Shown here: positions 16,829 through 25,300 of the stretch, in pieces
Layout: every line of letters starts with the position of its first letter
How positions within the stretch are numbered: position 1 is the stretch's first letter
Source: an uncultured Lachnospiraceae bacterium
GTDB taxonomy: Bacteria; Bacillota; Clostridia; Lachnospirales; Lachnospiraceae
Direction: 5' to 3'
Length of the DNA: 64,000 nucleotides
NCBI GenBank assembly: GCA_910584585.1
Contig: CAJUBP010000019.1
Location: 5,549 to 69,548, forward strand
Notes under the pieces: model-generated
What the model saw: only the letters and a program-made list of their open reading frames with translations
Told to the model about the DNA's origin: nothing
Database searches by the model: none
Position numbers and translations under genes: made by a program

Positions 16829-18025
16829 TCAAATTCTTTCACTCTTTTTTCTCTCTTTTCTCTTTAATTCCTCTAATTTCTTCTTACATACCGGATGTTC
16901 CAGCAATGGGTGATACAGAGGATTTTCTGCTGTGACTTGATACAGGCTGAAACCGCTGGGAAGAACTCCAGGCTTTTCCCAGGATGCTTCTATCGTCTCA
17001 ATCATTTCATCCATCAAGTGAACATAATGTTCTGCCGCCTGTTCCATATCATCCATGTGAAGATATACTTCTGTCAGCAGTTCTGAAGGATGCACGAAGC
17101 TCAAAATAGGCATTGCTTTTCGAACCTGATAATATTCCTTTGCAAGGGACAGCGCCTCTGTCAGATTGCCTTCTCTTATACTGGCATCAAATAAAATACG
17201 GATATCTGCCAAAAGATTTATCAAATCTCTTACCTTTGCCTGATTGAGGCACAACCTTGTATCTTCCGTTTTTCCCTGTTTCAGATAAATCCGGGCCAAT
17301 AAATGGGAAGTATTTGCCCCCTCCGGAGGGAGATCTTTTAAGATCTGTTCCGCTTCCTGTAATTTTTCTTCTTGAATATATCTTGCGCTTAAGGAAATAG
17401 CGGCGGCCTGCCGATATCCGAAATTGTCATACAATTTTTCATCCTGGTACACTTCTTCCAAAAGACGGGTGGATTGTTCCAGATAATTCTGGAATATCTT
17501 TTCCTCATCTTCCTCCTCTTTGCCAGTATCTTCTGACGCTTCATTCTCTTTGGTCATACCTTCTGCTTTCTTATTTTTCTCCAACGTATTTTCTTTTTTG
17601 TTACTTCTGCCCTCCGAAGAATTTTGCTGTTCACATCCGGATTCTTGAATTTTCACAGTAAACGCATACATTATGACCGAATTTGCTGTTTTTAATTTCA
17701 GGTAATTGTCATTTGGATACTCTTTCTGCAGTTCAAATGCCTGTTCCATTCCGGCCTGATATCCCTGTTTCACACAAATTTCATGCAATTTTGCCATAAA
17801 ATCATCCACTTCCTGTCTCGAAATATTTTTCCGAAAGGAAAATAAATCATTTATATCTGTATGAAGCGCTCTGGCAATGGGCATTAACAGCGAAATGTCA
17901 GGCATAGCAGCCCCGGTTTCCCATTTACTGACAGCCGGCACTGAAACGCCTACCTCTTTGGCAAGCTGTTCCTGGGTAAAATTCTGCTGTTTTCTTAAAA
18001 AAGCAATTTTCTTTCCGATTTCCAT
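16829..18025 (-). CDS. XRE-type regulator with TPR-like C-terminal domain
   Basis: A 398-residue protein. The N-terminal HTH (KIAFLRKQQNFTQEQLA, SVPAVSKWETGAAMPDI) is followed, after an acidic/basic low-complexity linker (~150-190), by helical repeats of TPR type (LARIYLKQGKTEDTRL, LLTEVYLHMDDMEQAAEHY). This is the common clostridial 'HTH plus tetratricopeptide' design, where the repeats usually sense a peptide or protein. ATG 18025 has CAGGAG upstream. Longer frames translate the diverged R1-like repeat. Confidence 0.82.
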   Translation of the reverse strand: MEIGKKIAFLRKQQNFTQEQLAKEVGVSVPAVSKWETGAAMPDISLLMPIARALHTDINDLFSFRKNISRQEVDDFMAKLHEICVKQGYQAGMEQAFELQKEYPNDNYLKLKTANSVIMYAFTVKIQESGCEQQNSSEGRSNKKENTLEKNKKAEGMTKENEASEDTGKEEEDEEKIFQNYLEQSTRLLEEVYQDEKLYDNFGYRQAAAISLSARYIQEEKLQEAEQILKDLPPEGANTSHLLARIYLKQGKTEDTRLCLNQAKVRDLINLLADIRILFDASIREGNLTEALSLAKEYYQVRKAMPILSFVHPSELLTEVYLHMDDMEQAAEHYVHLMDEMIETIEASWEKPGVLPSGFSLYQVTAENPLYHPLLEHPVCKKKLEELKRKERKKSERI

Positions 18026-18039
18026 ACGGATTCTCCTGT

Positions 18040-18118
18040 CTGATCTGAAAGCATACCTTAAATTTGACATAAAATTTGACGCAAACTGGAGTTGCAGCAA
18101 GTAATTTTAAGGTACGAT
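18040..18118. repeat. Possible diverged R1 copy
   Basis: The segment 'accttaaatttgacat...aaatttgacgcaaactgg...gcagcaagtaattttaaggt' follows the R1 order of blocks and has ACCTTAAA / TTTTAAGGT at its ends, but many positions differ. It lies just upstream of the XRE gene. Relationship to R1 is by eye only. Confidence 0.4.
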
Positions 18119-18199
18119 CCGGTCAATAGCTTATACTTCATTATAAAACGCTTTTTCTAAATACACAATGGAACATCCTTCAACTATTCCAGTTCCCGA

Positions 18200-18997
18200 T
18201 TAACTGCCGGTTAATCTTTTTGCCACAACAACAAACCTTTCTCTGTCTGAATTGCCGTAGCAGGTGGACAGCGTCAGAAATGTATCGCCGAAAACGGCTG
18301 TCACTCCAGTATCATAGAGAGATTTCTCTTTCACATTCTCATAGAAATCCAAAAATTCTTCCTCTGTGTCAGCCTGATAAAACTGATAATATTTAAAGTC
18401 TTCTGATTCATCAATCGCTGACACAAAAACAGCCATAACTTCATAAGTCCGCTCTTCATAAAGCGTATCAAACTCAATTATCTTATGCTCCTGATAAAAT
18501 TTCTGATTCCTGTATTCATCCAGGCTGCCGAACATAGAACCATCCCGCATATTGTGTCCATAGATAATAAAATTTGTTCCAGGCGTATCAAGATCTGCAG
18601 ACTTTCTCACATACAGGCAGCCATACTTATCTTTTTCCCGGTAAAAATTATGATTCAGATAATATTCATCGTCCTCGCACTGCATGACAGGATGATCTAT
18701 TTCTGTGCTTACTATTGTGAGCCATCCTGCCAAATCTGAATTTTTCTGATAAAGATTTTGAAATTTATTCAGGATTTTATTATTTTCCGTTTTGCTTTCT
18801 GGAAAATTTTCTGCTGTTTGCTTCTTATTTTCTGCTGTCTGCTCTTTATCTTCTTTTTTGAGAAGGTTTCTTATTTCTTCCTGCTGTCTTCCGTGGCTTA
18901 TGGATAAATAACAGGATTGGCAGATTGGAATCAAGCATATGATCATAATCAACAGCAATATTCTTCTTATTATTTTAATTGTCTTCTTTTTTTGCAT
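18200..18997 (-). CDS. Class B sortase
   Basis: A 265-residue membrane-anchored transpeptidase. The N-terminal membrane segment (residues ~8-28) is followed by a Glu/Lys-rich linker and the sortase barrel. Catalytic His is in 'IYGHNMRDGSMF', Cys in 'LTLSTCYG' and Arg in 'RERFVVVAKR'. The helix-containing insert before the Cys and the 'YGHNM' form point to class B. It should cleave a C-terminal sorting motif and attach the protein to the wall. The candidate substrate is the large surface protein at 22295. Its first 23 bp overlap the upstream AAA-ATPase-like gene. Confidence 0.88.
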   Translation of the reverse strand: MQKKKTIKIIRRILLLIMIICLIPICQSCYLSISHGRQQEEIRNLLKKEDKEQTAENKKQTAENFPESKTENNKILNKFQNLYQKNSDLAGWLTIVSTEIDHPVMQCEDDEYYLNHNFYREKDKYGCLYVRKSADLDTPGTNFIIYGHNMRDGSMFGSLDEYRNQKFYQEHKIIEFDTLYEERTYEVMAVFVSAIDESEDFKYYQFYQADTEEEFLDFYENVKEKSLYDTGVTAVFGDTFLTLSTCYGNSDRERFVVVAKRLTGS

Positions 18998-20564
18998 ATT
19001 TCTCTATGATACAGCTATGGATTTTATCCCCGCTGTCTTTGTTATAATTGACTCCCACAAGCAATATGTCACCGTTAAAACGCTCCAGTGCCTGGACATA
19101 ATTTCTGTCTTTGATTTGCTGCAGTGCTGTAATGGCGGACTTATCGTATTTTAATTCTATGACAATGGCAGGCTTTCCTGCCGCATGCGGCAGCGGCATA
19201 AAGACAATATCCGCAAATCCCCGACCTGAGGGCAATTCCCTGATCATCTGATAATCTTTCCTTGCACTGTAATAGGCAAGGCCTACGGCACAGGCAAGAG
19301 AATTCTCATCATTGTAAGTCAGAACAGAAGACACTTCCGTATGAGCCTGATCTAGCCCTTTTGCAACACTTGCTTCATCACAAAGAAGCGTTGCTTCCAT
19401 CAGCTTTTCAGAAGCATCCAGAACACGCATAACTTCTGTCCAGCCGCCCACACTCATTGCATTTTCAAATTCCCCCATGATTTCTTTATTTGGAATAAAT
19501 GCTTTCCTTTCATTTCCCTCATACCCCAGATATCCCAAATGAATCAGCAGCGTGAGCACATCATCCTTCGTCTTAAAGGTCCGCATATCATTTTGAAAGC
19601 TCAAAGTATTCACTTTCACATGTTCACCGCTCAGCATTCTTACAATATCCGCCCGAAGGCCGTCAAAATTCATATCTATATAAATCTTAAGCGCCTCATA
19701 TGTTTCCGTGGAAGTCCAATAGTTAGAAAAATGACGGAATTTCATAGCTGCAACTACTGATCTCGGATTGTAAATATGTTGGAACCGTCGGAATCTATAG
19801 CCGTCATACCATTCGCTGGTTTTAGAAAAATCCATCTCAAATCTCTCACAAAGCTCCTTTACCTCTGCTTCTGTAAAACCTGTATATTCTTCAAAAACAT
19901 TCTGATCTGTCATAGAATACTCCCAGAACATATTTAATGCTGAATGTTCTCCGTATTTTTTGACAGGCAGAATCCCAGTCATATAGGTTAACGCAACGTA
20001 AACCTGATCTTTCAGAAGCCCCCGCAGGAAATCAAGATACTGCTTCTGCATTTTTTCTTCTTTTTGTCTCTCTCGAATGACACAATCCCATTCATCGATC
20101 AGAAAAATGAATTTTTTCCCTGTTTTTGCGTAAATTTTCTTTAATGTATCAGCCAGCCCTTTCTTATTCCCTGTGAGATATTCACCATATTCTTCTAAAA
20201 GTTCTTCCAGAACCTCCTGTTCTAAGTATTCTGTCAGACTCTGGTTTTTCGCCCCAATCAGAAACTGCTGCATATTCAGAAAAATTACATCATATTGATT
20301 TAAATGTTCCTGATAACTGTTATCTTTTTCTATTTCAAGCCCCTCAAACAGCTTTCTGGAATCGCACCCGCAGCTGTAATAAGCTGCAAGCGTCTCAAGA
20401 GCCATAGATTTCCCAAAACGCCGCGGCCTGCTGATACAAATATATTTCTCTTTTGTGCTGATAAGCGCATTTGTACAGGTAATCAGCCCTGTTTTATCTA
20501 CATAGATGGGAGAACGAACAGACTCCCAAAATCCATCATTTCCCGGATTTAAATAAATTCCCAT
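18975..20564 (-). CDS. AAA-ATPase-like / PD-(D/E)XK nuclease-like protein
   Basis: A 529-residue two-domain protein. The N-terminal AAA-ATPase-like part (PF09820) has Walker A 'RPRRFGKSM' and Walker B 'FIFLIDEWD'. The C-terminal nuclease-like domain (PF08011) has 'ADIVFMPLP' and 'AIVIELKYDKSA', carrying the D and ExK residues. These proteins are expanded in gut Clostridia and Bacteroides. Their role is unsettled, with mobile or defence-like behaviour suspected. GAGAGGAATTGTA precedes the ATG. It is translationally coupled to the sortase by overlap, which may be chance. Confidence 0.85.
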   Translation of the reverse strand: MGIYLNPGNDGFWESVRSPIYVDKTGLITCTNALISTKEKYICISRPRRFGKSMALETLAAYYSCGCDSRKLFEGLEIEKDNSYQEHLNQYDVIFLNMQQFLIGAKNQSLTEYLEQEVLEELLEEYGEYLTGNKKGLADTLKKIYAKTGKKFIFLIDEWDCVIRERQKEEKMQKQYLDFLRGLLKDQVYVALTYMTGILPVKKYGEHSALNMFWEYSMTDQNVFEEYTGFTEAEVKELCERFEMDFSKTSEWYDGYRFRRFQHIYNPRSVVAAMKFRHFSNYWTSTETYEALKIYIDMNFDGLRADIVRMLSGEHVKVNTLSFQNDMRTFKTKDDVLTLLIHLGYLGYEGNERKAFIPNKEIMGEFENAMSVGGWTEVMRVLDASEKLMEATLLCDEASVAKGLDQAHTEVSSVLTYNDENSLACAVGLAYYSARKDYQMIRELPSGRGFADIVFMPLPHAAGKPAIVIELKYDKSAITALQQIKDRNYVQALERFNGDILLVGVNYNKDSGDKIHSCIIEKYAKKEDN

Positions 20565-20705
20565 TACAATTCCTCTCTGGCAAAACTGCCCTTTTCTTGT
20601 ATTATAAACGATAGAATTACTGATTTCCAGGGTCTCTTTATATATTTTATTGACATCATTCGTAATTTTACCTATAATAAATTTAAAAGAACAGGGGGCG
20701 TCGAT

Positions 20706-21485
20706 ATGAAATTACAGGACTTTTGTGATATGGAAAAATTTGAAGAAATTATGAGCAACTGGGCGCACAGCACCGGCCTCGCAACAGTAGCCGTAGGCGA
20801 TGACGGAGAATATATCAGTGAATGTTATAATTTTACAGATTTCTGCATTAAATTGACCAGAGGCAGCGCAGAAGGGTGCAAGAGATGTGAGAAAAACGAT
20901 CGGGAAGGCGTAGGCGTCTATCCCTGCCATGCGGGGCTGGTGGACTTCGGCATTCCCATTACTTTAGATAACGGAACTGTCCTTGGAAGCATTATCGGCG
21001 GCCAGGTGCTTCCAGAAGATCCCGATGAGGAAAAGTTCAGGCAGACAGCCAGAGAACTGAATATTGATGAAGATGAATACATAGAAGCCCTTCATCAGGT
21101 AAATGTCAAAACTCAGACAGAAATCGAAGCCTCTGCAAATTTATTGGGCGACGTTATCAATATGTTTGTGCGAGCAAGCTATGCAACTATGCAGAATCAT
21201 CAGCTTGTTTCTGAATTAAGGGATGGAATCAGCAAAGCTGCAGAACAGCTTGTATTGGCCAACGAAGATACCAAGCAAATTGAAGGCTTCAGTAAACGTC
21301 AGAAAATCCTTGCCTTAAACGCCAGCATAGAAGCAGCCAGAGCAGGGGAAGCCGGCAGGGGATTCTCTGTGGTCGCAGATGAAGTCCAGAAACTTGCGCA
21401 GGGGATGGGAGTTACAAGCGTACAGATTAAGCAGGCGCTCAGCACTGTTACAGATACGATTATGTCGTTAAAAAAGGATGAATAA
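20706..21485 (+). CDS. PocR-domain sensor fused to a minimal chemoreceptor signalling tip
   Basis: A 259-residue soluble protein. The PocR ligand-binding domain covers ~1-165, with conserved Cys residues (FCIKLTRGSAEGCKRCEKND, YPCHAGLVDF) and 'GSIIGGQVLPE'. Then come ~80 residues of the methyl-accepting signalling hairpin (ILALNASIEAARAGEAGRGF, VVADEVQKLAQ). It has no membrane segment and no HAMP. PocR domains bind small hydrocarbon or sugar derivatives. The tip could talk to CheA/CheW, but the helices are short. It may instead be a stand-alone cytosolic sensor. No che genes are in the window. Confidence 0.85.
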   Translation: MKLQDFCDMEKFEEIMSNWAHSTGLATVAVGDDGEYISECYNFTDFCIKLTRGSAEGCKRCEKNDREGVGVYPCHAGLVDFGIPITLDNGTVLGSIIGGQVLPEDPDEEKFRQTARELNIDEDEYIEALHQVNVKTQTEIEASANLLGDVINMFVRASYATMQNHQLVSELRDGISKAAEQLVLANEDTKQIEGFSKRQKILALNASIEAARAGEAGRGFSVVADEVQKLAQGMGVTSVQIKQALSTVTDTIMSLKKDE

Positions 21486-21512
21486 ACCACATGTCTGAAA
21501 AGGAGGGTTTCC

Positions 21513-22073
21513 ATGTCATCAGCTACTGCGCAAAACAAATTCTATACCATAGACGATATCTATGATCTGCCAGATGGAACACGCGCCGAACTGATCGACG
21601 GCCAAATCTATTACATGGCCCCGCCTAGCCGGAAACATCAGGATATTGCAGGTGAACTATTCGGAATAATCCGCGAATACATCAAATCAAAAGATGGTTC
21701 ATGCAGGCCCTACATTGCGCCCTTTGCTGTATTTCTGAACAGAAATGATAAAAATTATGTGGAACCGGACATCAGCGTGATATGTGATTCCGGTAAATTA
21801 CATGACAAAGGGTGTATCGGAGCCCCTGACTGGATTATCGAAATCATATCGCCTGGCAGCAGACAGATGGACTACTATACAAAGCTGTTTAAATACCGTG
21901 CCGCCGGCGTTAAGGAATATTGGATTGTTGATCCGGAAAAAGATCGCATCCTTGTCTATAACTTTGAAACAGAAAAAACCGGAGACTATACATTTTCTGA
22001 TTCTGTAAAAGCAGGCATCTATGATGATTTGTACATTGACTTTTCCGGTATTTCCGAACTTCTGAAAAAATAA
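21513..22073 (+). CDS. Uma2-family protein (copy 2)
   Basis: A 186-residue Uma2 protein with the full family pattern: 'YDLPDGTRAELIDGQIYYM', 'VEPDISVICD', 'GAPDWIIEIISPGS', 'YTKLFKYRAAGVKEYWIVDP'. The putative nuclease residues are the Asp of 'EPD', the Glu of 'IIEI' and the following Lys. It is much closer to copy 3 (27487) than to copy 1 (8057). AGGAGG precedes the ATG. It lies 27 bp after the PocR gene and may be co-transcribed with it. Confidence 0.88.
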   Translation: MSSATAQNKFYTIDDIYDLPDGTRAELIDGQIYYMAPPSRKHQDIAGELFGIIREYIKSKDGSCRPYIAPFAVFLNRNDKNYVEPDISVICDSGKLHDKGCIGAPDWIIEIISPGSRQMDYYTKLFKYRAAGVKEYWIVDPEKDRILVYNFETEKTGDYTFSDSVKAGIYDDLYIDFSGISELLKK

Positions 22074-22117
22074 CAAAATTTTGAATTTTAAGATAGATTT
22101 CAATATAAGAAAATCAA

Positions 22118-22198
22118 GGGGCTGCCACACAATATATGGTTATGAATTCCTGAACTTCATAACCATATATTGTGTACAAATTTCATTCTGACAGCCCC
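22118..22198. terminator. Long hairpin, bidirectional terminator-like
   Basis: The outer stem GGGGCTG / CAGCCCC is joined to an inner stem of ~20 bp (ACACAATATATGGTTATGAA and its complement) around a short loop. It lies between the convergent Uma2 and surface-protein genes and shares its outer design with the hairpin at 4098. Confidence 0.65.
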
Positions 22199-22216
22199 AA
22201 AATAATTTTCAAGAAT

Positions 22217-22370
22217 ATCAATTACTGCTTGTATATGCTTCCTTTAATTCCACACCCACACTCTTTCCGATACTATGATAATTAACCAGAAACATCAATT
22301 ACTGCTTGTATACACTTCCTTTAATTCTACATCCACGCTCTTTCCAATACTATGATAATAAACCAGAAAC
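22217..22370. repeat. 77-bp tandem duplication of the surface-protein gene's 3' end
   Basis: Units 22217-22293 and 22294-22370 differ at fewer than ten positions. The second carries the real last codons and stop of the surface-protein gene. The first, beyond the stop, encodes the same tail with three substitutions (N for Y, G for D, A for V) and its own stop. Confidence 0.88.
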
Positions 22371-25300
22371 AGCGAAATTATCGCAAGTCCCATCCATCTT
22401 CGGAACCTTCCTCCTTTTTTTGCCCACACAATCAGACGGTATACAATCTCATCTTTCTCTCGTTCCGTAATTCCATGCTCCCCTTCAAAATATAACAGCA
22501 GATATCCAAATCCTGCGATCATGGCAACAGTGGCGTAAATTTTTACATGAGATCCGTTTCCTGTCCTCGGCTCCGGCCCGCCCGGCAATTTAGGGCTGTC
22601 CGGCGTCTCTGGCTTTACGGGAATCTCTGTTTTCTTTTCTTTCCGGATGGTGAGCTTCACCTGATCAGAGTTTTCATTTCCGGCGTTGTCCTTGGCCTTT
22701 ACCCGGAGTGTGTGCGTCCCCTCTCCAGTGACTTTCACTTTAAATTCATAAGATTCCACAAGCTCCTGGTTAAAATCCTCCGCCGGCAATTTCACTTTTT
22801 TCTTCTTATCCAACTGATAGCTGATTCCCGCGAGGCCGCCGGAGACGTTTCCCTCTTCTTTATCCTCCACTCTTATCTTAACATGAATCGGCTGTTTTCC
22901 GGTCGTCTCCTTCGTGTTGGAAAAGCTGATTTCCGGCGCGTTCTCTTCCAGAATGATTCCGCCCCCGGCCGCTGTCAGCAGCTTTCTGGCGGACACATTT
23001 CCCGCATGATCCGTACAAGTCAGAAACGCCTTTCCTTTAAATTCCTCGTCAACGGCAAAGCTGACTTCATAGGCTCCCTGTTCCGCCTCTGCCTGGGCCG
23101 CCCGAATCAGGCTCGCGCCGCTTCCGTAAGACAGCATGCCGTTGGAAAGCTCATGCTTTTCTGTAATCCGCGCCTGCCCGTCTTTTTCTGTGCCGTCTTC
23201 TGACTCTAACAAATATTCCGCTTTTGCAAGGCCGCTGCCTTCCTCCGTCACCGGAACAGTAACGACAATATTCTTTTTCTTAATCAACCAATTCCTGAAA
23301 TCCCTGTAACCGGAACTGAATGAAGCCCGTTCCATTTCCGGAGCCTGCTCATCCGCCCAAATTGCGTAAAGAGTGGTCTGCAGTTTGTCTGTATTATTTT
23401 CTACCGGACGCTCAAAATCCCAGGAGCCGCCGTCAAGGCCGTTGTCGTCCAGATGCCAGCCTTTAAAATTATAGCCTCTCCTTACCGGATCTTCCACAGT
23501 TTTCAGCAGTCCGCCGTAGCGTATTTTCTGAGTATCCGGGGATTTACCCAGGGCCCCGTTCAGATTGAAGTCCACTTCATAGACATTCCTGTCATAGTAT
23601 AGCTTTAATGCCAGGCTTCCGTCCTCTTCCACAACTCCTTTCGGCTTTCCCTGGGAATGGGAATCATTAAGATGAAATCCTACATACTGCTTTGGCGCGG
23701 CTTCCACTTCGGTTCCTTTTAAGCCCATCAAAGATTCTGTGTCCGTCTCTGCTATGGTATAGCCGTCTCCTTCCAGATCCTGTTTATAATGTTCCACCTG
23801 ATAAGGCACAGCATTTTCTTCCAGTTCCCAGATTGCGTAAAATGTCCTGTCACAATCTGATTTTATTACATCTTCCGGCTGTACATACTCTCCGCTTCCG
23901 TCCGGCTGTGCATTCCATCCCTGAAAGAGATAAGCTTGGCGGGATGGCGCGGAGGCAATGGTAAATTCCGGCACATCATACGTGATCTCTTCATGCACAT
24001 TGGCCCGGCAGGGCCTTGTGTCTTGTTCCAGGCTTCCGCTTCCATCATTACTATCGTAGGTCAGAGTGACATCTTTTTGATAAATCCCATAGTAAGATGT
24101 ATATTCTTTTGTTAAAGTCACATCCTGATCCTGCAGCACTTTCCCATTGTAGGAGGATGGGTCCGTGTCCCATCCCACCGGAGTGAATCCCTCCAGTTCC
24201 CGCAGTTTTAAGGATTTGACGGTTACTTCCGGAACTGTTACTTCCACGGTTTCTATCACGGTTTCCTTATTTCCTGCCCCTCCGGAAAAGAAATCGGCAG
24301 TAAAATTTTTCTTGTCATTCTCTAAAAACATGGCATACAGCGTCATGTTTTCTGTCAATTTCAGAGTATCCCCCGGCTGATACATTGTTCCCTGTTCATC
24401 TTCCTGGGTATTCCAGCCTACAAAATGGTAACCTGATTTAGAAGGGCCGGATCCAACGGTAAATTCCGCTTCTTGATAGGTAATTTCACTATGTACGTTA
24501 GCACGGCAGGGCTTTTGTTCACTTTCCGGAATGTTTTCCGTGCCCTCTGCCTGATAGGATAAGGTGACATCTTTTTGATAGACGCCGTAGTAATCTGTTT
24601 CCGGCTTTGACAGCGTAATTTCTTCCTGGGGCTTTATTTCTCCGGCATATCCGGAGATGTTTTCTTTTTCCCAGCCTATGGGTTCATAGCCTTCCAAATC
24701 CTGCAGATCTAATGCAGTTATAGTTCCGGTTTCAGCATCTTCATTTACTATAATTGATTGAGTTTTCTTTCTACATGCAGTACCAGAATAAAAATTGGCC
24801 TTCATTGACTTTTTCTTATTTTCCGGAAAAATAGCGTATAAATCAGTATCTCCTTCAATCTTAAATTCTTCTCCGGGCTGATATCCAGTTCCGGTTCCAT
24901 CCGGTTCTGTATTCCATTCCAGGAAAACGGCATCTTCTTTTTCTAAAGGATCTGCAGATTGTACAGTTGCCATTGCTCCGATATCATATTCATTGTCATC
25001 TACCACCGTTCCCATTGCGCCGTTGCTGATATAATAAACAAAATATTTATATCCCGGATCTATTTCAGATATTTTTACCTGATTATGCTCTCTGTCTAAA
25101 ACGGCATACCATTTTTTGCCAGAACCTCCTATATCCACAAAATTTATCTTTTTCATATCCCGTTCGTGCAGTATAATATAATCATTCACCCCTTCTGCAA
25201 TAACATAATCTTGAGATGCTTTAAGGTAAAAAGTTACTGGATATCCTATAGTATTGCTTATTTGTATTTTTCGAGCAATACTCTCTTTTGTATTTAAATC

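Noticed and set aside
23692..23964. Other long plus-strand frames within the surface-protein and gyrase genes
   Set aside because: They mirror codon bias of the real minus-strand genes and encode nothing recognisable.
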